DNA from: Neoceratodus forsteri | Lineage: Eukaryota > Chordata > Ceratodontiformes > Ceratodontidae | Assembly: GCA_016271365.2 (NCBI GenBank) | Contig: JADMNL010000022.1 | Location: forward strand, 223,300,501 to 223,364,500 | Length of the DNA stretch: 64,000 nt | Direction of reading: 5' to 3' | Shown here: positions 11,238-21,747 of the stretch, piece by piece | Numbering within the stretch: the stretch's first letter is position 1 | Layout: every line of letters starts with the position of its first letter | The notes under the pieces: generated by a model | Database searches by the model: none | Told to the model about the DNA's origin: nothing | The model's input: only the letters and a program-made list of their open reading frames with translations | Made by a program: the position numbers and the translations under genes

Positions 11238-12112
11238 CCTTGGGAACCTCAAGGAGTGGGCAACTGCATGGCAGTTGTGGTTCAATGTAAAAATGTGCAA
11301 AAGTATGCAACTAATGCAAAGGAACCCAGCAGATGAGTATAGGAGGTGGGAGGTACTGACAACCACTAAACAGGAGAAGGACCTTGGGAATATATCTGAT
11401 GACTTCAAAGTGTCAGAGAAGTGTGACAAAGCAGTGAGCAGGGCCAGTGGAATGCTGAGGTGCAAATAAAGGGTATCTCCAGCAGGAGGAGGGAAGTGGT
11501 GGTTCCACTGTATCGCTCACAGGTGAGACCCTACCTGGAGTACTGTTTCTAGTTTTGAAGACCACACCTCAGAAAGGACATAGACAGGCTGGAGGCAGTC
11601 CAGAGGAGGCAACTAAAATGGTGCAGGGGTTGCACGATAAGCCCTACGAGGAGAGACTGAGTGATCCCAACATGCTCACCCTGGAAGAGAGGAGGGCAAG
11701 AGGTGATGTGTCACAGATCCACAAATACCTCACTATGATAAACACGATGCAGGAGGGGAGCTTCTTTCAAATGTGAAAAAGCACCAAAGCCAGAGGGCAT
11801 ACAATGAAGCTGGGGGGTAGGAGAGAGTTTAAGAGAGATATGAGGAAACATTTCTTCACTGAAAGGGATGTAGATGTCTGAAAAAGACTACCATGAGAAG
11901 AAGTGGTAGGGAAGAAAACTGGGGGAATTTCAAGAATGCATGGGATATACGAAGGGGGTATATTAGAAAATAAACAGCGAGAAGAGACAGTTGCCAGAGA
12001 CTAGTTAGAGTCTGTGGAGACAAATCAGGCAGGTAACATTGGGGTAGACTGGATGGACCAAATGGTCCTCTTCTGCTGACAAATTCTGCTTTTATATTTC
12101 TATGTCTGACTT
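11238..12112 (+). mobile_element. CR1 LINE, 3' part of the split element
   Basis: Continuation of the CR1 interrupted at 9111. The frame at 11275-11469 has WQLWFNVKMCKSM and KDLGNISDDFKVSEKCDKAV, then SRASGML. 11555-11776 covers the VQRRATKMVQGL-type block and LEERRARGD in broken frames. The 3' UTR ends ACTGGATGGACCAAATGGTCC...TATTTCTATG near 12105. All CR1 C-terminal landmarks are present in order. Confidence 0.85.
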
Positions 12113-12118
12113 ATCACT

Positions 12119-12500
12119 GTACTTAGAATCATAGAATCTTGTTGGCAGAAAAGACTGACTGGCCCATATAGTCTGCCCTTCCCACCCTGTTTCTCCGGTC
12201 CCTTTCCCTGCAGCCCCCTGCATGTTTCCACACAGCCCCATGCCATCTTAAATTCCATCACTGTTTTGGCCCCTATCACATCCTCTGGAAGCCTGTTCTA
12301 TGCTTCCACCACCCTGTCTGTGAAGAACTGTCTTCTTACGTCTCCCCTGAATCCCCCCGGTAGTCTCAGACTATGGCCCCTAGTTGCTGTACTATCCTTT
12401 TTATGGAATAGGCTCTCTGCCTTAACTCTATTGATCCCCTTGACATATTTGAATGTTTTGATCATGACCCCTCTTTACCTTCTAGTCTGTGATTGATGCT
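12119..12500 (-). mobile_element. CR1 LINE 3' end
   Basis: The reverse complement of a CR1 tail begins AGAATCATAGAATC, then GGCAGAAAAGACTGACTGGCCCATA and CTGCCC. It then runs into the antisense of the conserved C-terminal coding block: TCCACCACCCTGTCTGTGAAGAA corresponds to FFTDRVVE. The 5' part is missing. Confidence 0.85.
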
Positions 12501-12628
12501 GACAGGATATGTATTTTGTTATTGCTTTTTTCTGTGCAGATCAACTTACTGGATTGTGATTTTAGTTTTAAATATTTTCTAAGTAGTGCAGTTCAGAATT
12601 TTATGACTGATTAATTTCCTGAGTAGTC

Positions 12629-12632
<4 letters not shown>

Positions 12633-12675
<43 letters not shown>
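12633..12675. repeat. (GT)n microsatellite
   Basis: About 21 perfect GT dinucleotides. Confidence 0.97.
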
Positions 12676-12678
<3 letters not shown>

Positions 12679-12784
12679 AATAAACTGTTCCTTCCAGGGT
12701 AAGACCATTCCCTTGACCCACAGTCTGGAGCAAGTTGGGGTTTCCTCATTCATCTTAATGAAGTGCTAACTCCAAATACTTATA

Positions 12785-12835
12785 TACAATCCTTAACTTT
12801 CTGTTCAAGACTTGAACAGAACGTTAAGGATTGTA
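12785..12835. repeat. 51-bp near-perfect palindrome
   Basis: Arms of 25 bases (TACAATCCTTAACTTTCTGTTCAAG and its inverse) pair with one mismatch around a single central A at 12810. The near-identity of the arms suggests a recent origin or ongoing correction. Confidence 0.9.
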
Positions 12836-14559
12836 CAAGAACAAAGTGATTTAGGGGCTGATACATGTAGGTGGCTATAATACACTTAATTGGAGCATAT
12901 CCTCGCTGCAGCTCTGTGCCCCATACCCTTTTGCACTGGAAGGTATCCCCAACCCTCCAACCCTCACCAGTTGCACTCTGCACATGCAGAACTGGCTAAG
13001 GTGGCAGGGAGTGGCAAGTGAGTGGGGCTGGTGCAGACCATATGCACCCATTCAGTAGCCGTGGCTATATCCCCTGTGGAAAGTTGGAATTACTTCCACA
13101 CTTACTGACTGGTACCAGTTCTGTCCCCAGCCCTGAATATTCAAGGGGCTGGGACCAGTGTAAAGGGGATGATCATTTCCAGGAGTCAAAGCAGTGGCTG
13201 GGCAGAAGGGGGCTCCAAGTCACTAATGCAGTCCCCAGGGTTGCCTAGCTCTTTCCCCCTCTGCTGACCCTATACACCAGAAAATTGTTAGAGCATTGCA
13301 TGCATACCTACTCACACCCCCTGGCCATCCCCATTTCACCCACCTGTGTAGTCATGCATGTGGACAGGAAATAGGCACAGAGGGGGTCAGCAGCCATTGG
13401 TTGTAAATGTGTGATGGGCCCTGTATGTGTGGAGCAGGACTTCCACAGCCAACAAATTGGTGTAACAGCCCTTCCATAAGTATGGAAGGGGATACTGGAC
13501 AATTGTGGATCAGATCAACAACCTTCTGTTTTTTTTTTTCTTTCTTAATTCCTCTAAGCAGCACTGGGACTCAATTCACTGTTAGATATTTCTCCAGGTG
13601 ATATCACTTCTTGTCTGACAGCCGAACTCTGAAAAATTCAGTATGGTGTATGTGTATAAAATGCATATTTTAAGTAACAAGCAAGGAAAAAAAATAATGT
13701 TCTTACTATGTCCAGCAGTAATGGCATGAATAGGGGCAATATAAACTGCAAAATGATCTCATCAGTAGCTACTTGCCCTTTGAGGTCAGTTTGTTGATCA
13801 AGTTTCAGCCATATGTGTGGGCCTCCTCTGGCTCTTTTGGTGATCCGATAGCCGTTCCCTTACCCCAGCTCACCTTCTCTTCCCTATGGAGTTCAGTGGA
13901 TCCCTCCCCCACCTCTTTTCAGTCCCACTCACCCCCAATCTACCCCCTGTGTGGTTAATCTATAACAATCCCTTGCTGACATTTCCACTCCTTCCTTTGT
14001 TCATTAGCAACAATCTGTAGAACAGGAGAAGGTGTCACTAAAGATACAAGCACATCTTGTGAACACCACCATGCACTGTGGTTTATACAGTCACCCAGTT
14101 GCCTTGGGGCAAGCCAGTTCTTCGTGATTATGAAGAAAAGGAACCCAACCATCATAGTGGATAGCTGTGATATCACAGAAAAATGACTTGACACTAATTT
14201 TTTACCAGTGATTTTGTTACAGTCCTTTGTGACTGTGGACTGGGACCACTGTTTTTTATCTTAGAACTGAGTATGAATCAGAAATAGCTACTTAGTTTGC
14301 TTAAACAATAAAATTCAGTAAAGATGTAACAGCAACAGAATTAGGTATTCAAATTAGCCTTTGTAAGAAACACCTCTTACAGATCCTCTGCAGTTCCCCG
14401 TTTAGAATCACCCAACAGAAAATAAAGAATATTTTCAAGGTATTCTGGGTTTACCTTTGTTTACGATTTTATCAAAATAGTGGCAGTATGGAAATTCAAA
14501 GGAAAGCATTTAAAATTAACAATATATTGGAATTTAATGAAAGCTTGCATTCTATCGTA
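12836..14559. other. No firmly recognised feature
   Basis: No clear transposon or gene. A pyrimidine tract ending in TTCATTAG near 13999-14007, followed by a short frame containing LWFIQSP, looks faintly like a V-exon start on the plus strand. It has no conserved cysteine spacing or recombination signal, so I did not call it. Confidence 0.3.
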
Positions 14560-14712
14560 CCATGCATTGAGGAGCTCCGTTGGGAAATAGGGGTCCTTGT
14601 TGGGTGGGAAAGAGGGCTAAAAATTGGTGCCTTGCATAAGCACTGACCATCGAGCAGACTCGATAGACCATAGGGCCTATTCTGCTGGCTTCATAGTATG
14701 TTAGTATGTTGC
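14560..14712 (+). mobile_element. CR1-like 3' end fragment
   Basis: The segment ends with GCAGACTCGATAGACCATAGGGCCTATTCTGCTG..TTCATAGTATGTTAG. This is the 3' UTR signature of CR1 copies (AGACTAGATGGACCA...GGTCC.TTTCTGC, then a tail). Only about 150 bases remain. Confidence 0.65.
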
Positions 14713-15071
14713 AGATTAGGGTATACCGTAGCTTTCAACTGTCTCTGATTTTCAGGGACTGCCCTCAAGGACCTCAAAATGATCCTCTGTCTCTCTCTTA
14801 AAATGTGTGTTTCTGTGACTGAACATTAGAGACTGTAAGCGGGAAAATAATGTCAAGCACTAAATTACCGGACGTGTTCTTCAGAAAATGCATTTTATCA
14901 GGTGTATTTTAACCGGATGTCACTTACTCTACTAACTTCCTGAATGCATGTCATCACTATTTAACACCTGTCCCTGATGTTGGTCTTTTTGTCCCTAATT
15001 TTTCAAGCCTTGGCTCTGATGCATGAGGCAAGAGGTTGAACTGTATGGATGAGGAATTTTGGCCAGCATGC
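14713..15071. other. No firmly recognised feature
   Basis: Contains TCTCTGATTTTCAGGGACTG and CCCTGATG-type words but no reading frame I can assign. It forms the 3' flank of the V pseudogene. Confidence 0.3.
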
Positions 15072-15110
15072 AGTATTTGTACATGTATCCCTATGTTTCT
15101 AGTTGCTGTG
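15072..15110 (-). promoter_or_regulatory. Recombination signal sequence, 23-bp spacer
   Basis: On the minus strand, directly after the V coding end, is CACAGCA (15110-15104; consensus CACAGTG). A spacer of exactly 23 bases follows (15103-15081), then ACAAATACT (15080-15072; consensus ACAAAAACC, 7 of 9 matching). This is the RAG1/RAG2 recognition layout of TCR V segments and of heavy-chain V segments. The first three heptamer bases, CAC, which matter most for cleavage, are intact. The last heptamer bases and two nonamer bases deviate. Confidence 0.8.
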
Positions 15111-15580
15111 CTTGCCACTCCATGGAGATATTTAGCCAAGTCACTGATTTGCAGGTCTCTGATGGCCGGAGTGCTGGATTTTTCAGCTTTGTTTAAAAAA
15201 GGAAAAAATCAGTCACCGGCTTTATTTTAGACATAATTATTGCCTTATGTGTGTTTTATGAAAACAGTTATCAGCCCTTCCCTTTCAGTTTGTTTATGCC
15301 AAAACAGACAATAGCAAGTGTCACTGGAAGAAAATCTGCACTCCAGCATGACAGACTGCATTTCCTCTTCAGTTTTAATAATGTTGTCTTCTCTTCTTAG
15401 TTCTGTTAACAAACAAAACAAAAAAGTCATTATAATTAGCATGTTATCCCAGCTCCATTTGGAAAAAGAAGTAAAAGACAGCTATACAGCACAGAGTAAC
15501 ATTCACATATGTGCCTTTCTTCATTTGACATCAATACCTGAAAGGACAGAAAACGTGACTGCTGTAAGCAGGTATTTCAT
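15111..15580 (-). pseudogene. Antigen-receptor V segment, TCR alpha/delta-like, pseudogene
   Basis: Two exons on the minus strand. The leader exon, 15580-15538, encodes MKYLLTAVTFSVLS and ends in a GT donor. The intron is 135 bp (15537-15403), phase 1 as in all Ig/TCR V genes, and ends in a T-rich tract and AACAG. The V exon, 15402-15111 (292 bp, normal length), encodes EDNIIKTEEEMQSVMLECRF with the first conserved Cys. CLFWHKQ follows with the core Trp 13 residues after the Cys. The frame-3 region ends AIRDLQISDLAKYL just before the recombination signal. The frame never shifts, but TAA at 15247-15245, TAA at 15229-15227 and TGA at 15211-15209 break it, and the second conserved Cys is His (15124-15122). 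The sequence is closest in style to TRAV/TRDV. The chain type is inferred. Confidence 0.82.
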
Positions 15581-15599
15581 TGTTAACGATCAGGATATA

Positions 15600-16370
15600 G
15601 ACCCCTGTACTTAAAATAATATTATTTAGTTTGACGCATCACATTCTAGAAATTTTAATGTCAAAGAGATTGGCGCGCGTCCTTGCTTCCTATGCAAAAT
15701 GCTCAAGTCACCTGATTCAAGCAATCCTACAAGACGGAGCTCCAGAGATGTGTTCACTTCTGTTATGCAGCTCTGTCAATAAGGCACTGAAAAGATGATC
15801 AGGAACCAACATAGGCCATGGCCTCTTGGAAGCATTAGATGCATGCAAAAACAAAAGGATTGTAGACTGCTCCAGATACAAGTAATGATGATTTGGGGGA
15901 TACATTTGCAGCTCTTCCAGGTTCACCATGAGCTCACACACCTCAAGCACCCACGCTCAGTGCGCTGTCAGCTAAAGGAAAGTACTTTACAAATGCAAGT
16001 GATGTTGGTCATTAGAACCAATGAAAATTTACACCTAAAAGGCATTGAATATTTGCTTACTAAAAGAGATATCACCAATCAAGACTAAGGACATCCCCAT
16101 TCCACCAAACCTCCTTTTCAGTGAGTTCCACAAGCATTTTCAGCAGTTACACATTATAGTGGAACAGCCAATTTCACATTATTTCTATATAATTAATTTT
16201 GTAATACACATAGTATCAAAAAAAAGTGACCCAACCGTGCAATCAATAGCCTCATTTAAGACTTAATATTAATATTTTCATAATTTAGGCAAAGAGGCAG
16301 AGACTTGTTAGTTTTAGAAGTAAATTGTCTGGAATATTGCTTACAATACAAAGATGCAAGGAGCTGGTGA
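15600..16370. other. 5' flank of the V pseudogene; otherwise unassigned
   Basis: TATGCAAAAT at 15691-15700, about 110 bases upstream of the leader ATG, resembles an octamer-type V promoter element (ATGCAAAT) with a mismatch. I list it only as a possibility. The rest has short frames without known domains. Confidence 0.3.
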
Positions 16371-16374
16371 TCTA

Positions 16375-16760
16375 TACAATGGAGACCAGGAGGAGAGAGG
16401 GGGGGGGGACATGATCCATACCTTTAAATATATCAAAGGGATGAACAAGGAGGCCAAGAAGTTTTTTCACAGGAAGGAAACATAACAATGGGGCAGGGAC
16501 TGAAACTCTGGGGGGGGGCACTTCAAGAGCAATGTGAGAGGTCAATTTTTCATGTAGAGGGTGGTAGAGAACTGGAATGGGAGGAGGAGGTGGTAAATTC
16601 ATAGACCTTAGTGGGATTCAAGACCCCTTGGGACAGACACATGGGACTAAGGGGAAGAGGGGGTCTTAAGATACCGTAGGTTGGGCTAGGAAGGTAAGGA
16701 GCAGACTAGATGGTCCAGAAGGTCCTTTTCTGCCATCACCTTCTATGATTCTATGAATTA
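16375..16760 (+). mobile_element. CR1 LINE 3' end
   Basis: A plus-strand CR1 tail. Degraded coding remains (TTTAAATATATCAAAGGGATGAACAAGG, then TTTTTCATGTAGAGGGTGGTAGAGAACTGGAATGG, the VVENWNG block) are followed by the 3' UTR AGACTAGATGGTCCAGAAGGTCC and the hallmark tail TTCTATGATTCTATGA at 16741-16756. It is 5'-truncated. Confidence 0.9.
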
Positions 16761-17138
16761 CTCTGCTAGAAATGTGTTACAAATACATGGGTAGGGAATT
16801 CCATGCATTATGGCCCTGATAAGTAAAAATGTTCTACCCAAGTAAGATTTTATTTAGAGTATCACGTATTAAACACCCTCAGCTGATCTCAAGCCAGATT
16901 TAACCATTCTCAAGGCAACTGGTTTATGTTTTTACCAGAAAACCTAGTAAAATTCCAGAACTGGGACTGCTTTTACACTGGTAGAAAGAAAGAATTTCAT
17001 GGAATTTGGCATTTTATATCATATCAGTAAATCTACAGAGATTGTATTTTTTTTTATAATTGTTTCCTCTACTATTTTCAAGTTGCTTTATTTAATACTC
17101 TGTATATTAAGTCTCCTTTTATTCTGATTATTTAAGTG
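16761..17138. other. No recognised feature
   Basis: AT-rich, no frame or repeat partner seen. Confidence 0.3.
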
Positions 17139-17274
17139 ATAACATTAAGTTTTTTGGAGTATACGAAGCAATAACCGGCTTCTGTGGATGATTAAATGCA
17201 AAGGCAAAGCCGAGGCGTTTAATCCCCACAGAAGCTGGTTATTGCTAATATACTCAAAAAAACTTACTGTTATT
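17139..17274. repeat. Foldback palindrome, about 55-bp arms
   Basis: ATAACATTAAGTTTTTTGGAGTATA...GCAATAACCGGCTTCTGTGG on the left is repeated inverted as CCACAGAAGCTGGTTATTGC...TATACTC on the right. The short centre is GCAAAGGCAAAGCC. No coding sequence. Confidence 0.85.
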
Positions 17275-17324
17275 ACTATTATACCATTAGAATTTGTGGT
17301 GAAAAAGTATTTTTGAGTAGAAAT

Positions 17325-17825
17325 GAAATGTAACTCGCAGCAGACATAGTACGTCTTCCGTGCAGTGTAGTGTTGTGGGAGGAAGTAAGAAACTGATTTC
17401 TCACTAACTGATAATTTTAGGGCTGTATTTGTGAAAGTAGTAATATGTGAGACTTACTGAGAGATACAATATTTGCAAGTTGGTCCTTTTCAAAAGTAAG
17501 CACTAGAACCCGTTTTATTGTCCATTTCCAAATCGAATCCTTGATTTTGGACATGCACATTATGGAAGCTGGCACTGTGCATGTCCAGAATCACAGATTC
17601 AATTTAGAAACAGAAAATAAGAAGGGTTTCAGCACTTGCTTTTGAATGGGACTGACTTTCAAATATTGTATCTAGCAGTAAGTGTCACAAATTATTACTT
17701 TCACAAACACAACATGAAAATTATCAGTTAGTCAGAAACAAGCTTGTTACTTGATGCTGTAGCACTAGAGGTGACAGATGCATGGAGGAGATATTACATG
17801 TGCTGTGAGTTGAATTTGATGTGTG
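17325..17825. repeat. Foldback palindrome, about 240-bp arms
   Basis: The best paired part is 17391-17570 against 17575-17748: ACTAACTGATAATTTT, TTTGTGAAAGTA.TAAT, GAGATACAATATTTG, TTCAAAAG.AAG.....AAACCC and GGACATGCACA all recur inverted. Pairing continues more weakly to about 17325 and 17825. The axis is near 17573. This is a non-coding inverted-repeat element next to another palindrome at 17139, possibly parts of one larger element. Confidence 0.8.
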
Positions 17826-17984
17826 GGAGATTTTGTTTTAATATTGAATAAAAATGAGGGTCAGGATGTAGATATTAGAGAGTTTGTGTTAACTTGAATA
17901 TTAGTTACACAGGCTGAGAGTGACTGTGAATGAGATTCAGTGTACGAGTGTGAGTGGACAGGAAAGTAATGTGGATAAATGACT

Positions 17985-18080
17985 GTGGGCCTGGTTATAG
18001 ATGAATAAACTACTGTGGGCAGATGAATAAACTATTGTGGGCATGGTTATTGGTGAATAAACTACTGTGGGCATGTAGGT
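17985..18080. repeat. Minisatellite, 21-35 bp variable unit
   Basis: The phrase GAATAAACTACTGTGGGC recurs three to four times with variable spacers (TGGTTATAGAT, AGAT, ATGGTTATTGGT). Confidence 0.75.
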
Positions 18081-18208
18081 TGTAGTTTGTGGGAGAATAA
18101 CTGTCAGTTTACCTGTGTTCTGATTGGCTGATACTATATACCTGTGGTACAATTATACTAAAAGAATGACAGTACTTAGACTATCAATCATGGGTGCAAT
18201 TCCTGGAA

Positions 18209-18312
18209 TCTCAGGTCTTGAAAATGGACTTGCTAAAACCTTGGGACAAAAGCTTGGAATTGTTCTAAGCTTTTGTCCCAATGTTTAGCAAAACTGTCTG
18301 TCAGGACTTGAC
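18209..18312. repeat. Foldback palindrome, about 45-bp arms
   Basis: TTGCTAAAACCTTGGGACAA and AAGCTT on the left pair with AAGCTTTTGTCCCAATGTTTAGCAA on the right across an 11-base loop. Weaker pairing extends outward (TCAGGTCTTG / TCAAGTCCTG). Confidence 0.85.
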
Positions 18313-18659
18313 ATTTACATTGGTTCTCTATCTAAATTCCCAGGTATGTGTAAGCTTGTACCTGTTTTAAGGAAAGTTTGTCATAAGTGACTATTGTTTA
18401 GTGCTGTAGAATTTGAGATGAATTCAGATTATTGCCAATGCTGAAGTAGAGTTTGCATTTCAGTGACATTTAAAACCAACCATGTATCCTGCTAGCGGTT
18501 CTGTGGAGCAATGCTATGGAAATACCTGCAGACAAACCTACCCCCACACACACACACATCTGCCAAGCAGGAGAAAGCAGCTAAACCAACCTGAATGAGG
18601 GGAGAGGGTGACTGGTGGAGTTTGCAGAAAGTGAACAGCTTTGTTTCTTTCCCGGCACT

Positions 18660-19180
18660 ACATTGAGAGGTTCCCAGCTCTGTAATGTGCTAGCTGTTTG
18701 TATTATTTTAGGTGAGGCATCATAAATTAGAATGAGAGGAGTACTGTTTTTCAGTCCCGACTCTGCAATAGGCATTGGCTTGAGATGGCTTGAGAAAAGA
18801 GTTGATTGCTGCAGACCTGAGATCAGTAAGAAGTAACAGTGAATTAGGTATTTGGTAAAAACTTCCTGACCCTGCAATAGTGATTGCTGCAGACACAGGC
18901 AATCTGCAATCCCTGGCATTGCAATGTGCTAGCTGTTTCTGTTATTTTACATTTTTACATTTTGTGAGCTGTGTTGTGCCAGGGAGGGAGATTTCGGAGA
19001 GGCATCCTTCATTAAAATAAGAGGTGCAAGTAATGGCTAAGGTTTTTGAGAGGTGCAAGCTGTTTTTATTATTTTACCGTTTTAAATTTTTATTAATATT
19101 TTATTATTTTACTTCTTTCAAGCAGCAGCATGCAGAGTTTCAATCCCGACTCTGCAGTACTGACTGCTGCAGACACAGGC
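18660..19180. repeat. Degenerate tandem repeat, about 200-250 bp unit
   Basis: AATGTGCTAGCTGTTT.T.TTATTTTA, GAGGCATC.T.AT.A.AAT.AGAGG and CAGTCCCGACTCTGCA.TA recur two to three times in the same order at spacings of 200-250 bases, with indels. No coding sequence. Confidence 0.55.
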
Positions 19181-20119
19181 GAGCTGTGTTTCTGTGACAA
19201 ATGAAATCCTGCAGCAGCTTGGTTTGGAGTGGCATCACTGATCACCTGTTATGGAGTTCTTTGTTAGGATGCAATAATTGTTCACGTTTGGTTCAGGTTC
19301 ATATCATTTATGTTTTATCGGGTTCTGGTTTGGTTCCGGGTAGACAAAAATACTTAAAGTTTGCTTTCTGCCAGGTTCGGTTCAATGATGAACCCTGGGC
19401 TCTAGCCATAGCATACCATGCACTCATGATCAGTGAATCACCCCAGTGTTGGAGTGACAAAGTAGGGCTACCACTTCTCCTGATTTCATCTGTACAATCC
19501 TGGTTTGGGGGTCTCTGTCCTATCAAAAAAGAGGAGAAAAAATGCAATATGTCCTGACCTCAAACAAGACAAAAATCTGTTCTCACTCTCTTCTAGAAAA
19601 TTTAGAAAACTCTTGTATCTTAAATAAAATACCTCAAAATGATAGAATGCAATTAGAACAAGATAATATTAACAAAATAAGATCACTTAGTCTTAGTTAT
19701 GATAATTAAGAGATAAGATGTATGTTGCATTGGTCAGGGTATATACCATCCTGTGAAAAAATCATGTTTCAGTATGAAATGTCCTGCTGTGGTCTTTTGT
19801 AAAGGTAGTAATCCCATGTAAGGGACAAGGCCTGGCACCTTTGTCTACAGGCCTGTTCAGCAAGAAGCTTCTTCTCGAGTTCTTGTCCCTTACACAGGAG
19901 ATTGAGGCATGGCCTGTGCTGAATTCCTTTTTGATATGCTTCCATCTCCCTGGGCCATTAGTGGTTAAATATTTCTTAATGAGAGGAAGGAGCCCTCCCC
20001 AATGTAGTGTGAGTATTTGTGGAATAGCTCCTGCAGTGCTGACTCTCCCACCACTGGTTGGGATTATGGGATCATTACTGAACACATTGTCCATGAGTGC
20101 AAGGTAAGCATCTAGCCAC
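19181..20119. other. Unassigned region with one unrecognised frame
   Basis: A 121-codon minus-strand frame (20127-19762) has no motif I recognise and no codon or context support. TGTAAGGGACAAG at about 19815 and its inverse at about 19885 form a 13-bp inverted repeat. I do not call a gene. Confidence 0.3.
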
Positions 20120-20688
20120 CAGGCCATTGGCGGACTCTAAAATGTCTGCTTTTAAAACTAGAACTAGTATGGCCTAAACAGGGTCCCACTAGAGTACATT
20201 TGAAGTAGAAATGTTCTGGTATTATAAAATTTGTAACAGAGTTAAAGCGTTATTGAACTCCCTATTCTGTTGCAAGAGTTAAACAGTTTGGAGTGTTATA
20301 TGACAATTGTTTCTGCTGCTGAAAAAAGAAATCTGAGAACAAATTTATATTACAGTACTATGTGTGATGTTTTGTAAGTGTTTGTTTCAGTCCTCAAAAG
20401 ACTTAACAAGGACACTAGCTTGCTTGATGTTCCTAACTGAAACCCTTACTCTGTGTTCCTCTCTGCTACTCAGATTTTGGAAACAGCATTATTCTCAAAA
20501 CAGGTCTGTAATAATCCCCCCCCAAAAAAAGAAATTAATTTAGTTTGATATAGTTTCATTTTTTCTACTCTGCATCACAAAACAAGACTAAACTATGAAG
20601 AGTTGGAGCAGCCATTAGACACAAATAGAAATTAAGGAAGGCTGAGAACAGATAAAGAATATTCAGTGGGCTAAGGGCAGCTAGCTAG

Positions 20689-20743
<55 letters not shown>

Positions 20744-20975
20744 TAGATGGATGGTGGGACAGTAGATGGATGGAGAGAGGGAGAGACAGAGAGCTGATTT
20801 TCTGAAAGTCATGCAGGAAATAAATAAGTGGCAGTGATTGGTACTTAAGGTCCAGTCATGAGACTCACAGGTTGTAATTTTAACCCATATACTGTACTTT
20901 CTCTCCAAGCTTACCAATCCTGCCTCAACTCACGCTACCTAAGATAGACCCTAATGAACAACATTACCAAACAGT
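20120..20975. repeat. Unclassified dispersed repeat, copy B
   Basis: Partner of 1320-2000 in the same orientation, with a microsatellite expansion at 20679-20755 absent from copy A. Homology is clearest at 20280-20530 and at 20890-20965. Confidence 0.6.
20679..20755. repeat. Compound microsatellite (AGCT)n(AGAT)n(AGAC)n
   Basis: CTAG-type, then AGAT, then about ten AGAC repeats in succession. It lies inside copy B of the 1320-2000 repeat. Confidence 0.95.
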
Positions 20976-21424
20976 GTTTCAAGCAGACTCCACAGCCACC
21001 CTCCAGTTCAAAACAGTAGTATGTATTAGAGGGAAAGTATGATAGGTTTCTGTTTAATTATAGTGCATTTCTCTTAAAAATTCAGTTGTTTTCTCATCTT
21101 TGCATGTTATCCATATCTGAACTAAGATATGTCATTTTGAAGTTTCAAACAATTTATAACTTTCTTACAAAATTCTCAATGACAACAATTAAACATCTTA
21201 TTTTGGTATGTGCTGATTACCATCAGAAATATGTGCTAGAACCATCCATATGCATCCACAGTATGAAACTAGCATGTGCGCTTTGTACAGTGGAAAGCTA
21301 TCTACAAATAAATTGTCCCACTTCCAGTGCAGTGATGTTCCAACTACAAGTCAGCAAGCAAGTAGAAAAGCATAAGCACTCACTTCTCGGGAGAAGGAAA
21401 CTGCTGCAGCTGCACAGACAGAGA
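20976..21424. other. No recognised feature
   Basis: A plus-strand frame of 125 codons (21086-21463) runs through this stretch into the LINE tail. It has no recognisable domain and I regard it as chance. Confidence 0.3.
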
Positions 21425-21747
21425 TATTTATTTATTTATTTATTAAATTTTGATGACTGGTAGACCCACTGGGCCCTGAAGGTCCCTTTTTCAGGGGTGA
21501 CCAGGAGAGACATTACATGGAGAGGTACAGGCAGTGACAAGGTAACAGTATACATACAGGTTCAATAAATACAGGTTTTGACACACATGTAGAGCCATAA
21601 TGGGATTCCATCCTTAGAGGTAAGGCACGACCCATGAATATAAGTGAGTTGCCGAACTAAAGACTAGTTCTGTTCCACGTTTGTGCAGGGGAGGAGATTA
21701 GGATAGTTGGGGGAGCAGATTGTCAGGTTCCCTGACATTGGCAAGTG

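Noticed and set aside
13960..14200. Possible plus-strand V exon (pyrimidine tract, TTCATTAG, then QQSVEQEKVSL and LWFIQSP)
   Set aside because: The conserved Cys and Trp cannot be placed in one frame at normal spacing, there is no heptamer/nonamer, and orientation is opposite to the firm V segment.
19762..20127. 121-codon minus-strand open frame
   Set aside because: No recognised motif or splice or promoter context, and no repeat partner. This length can occur by chance in 64 kb on six frames.
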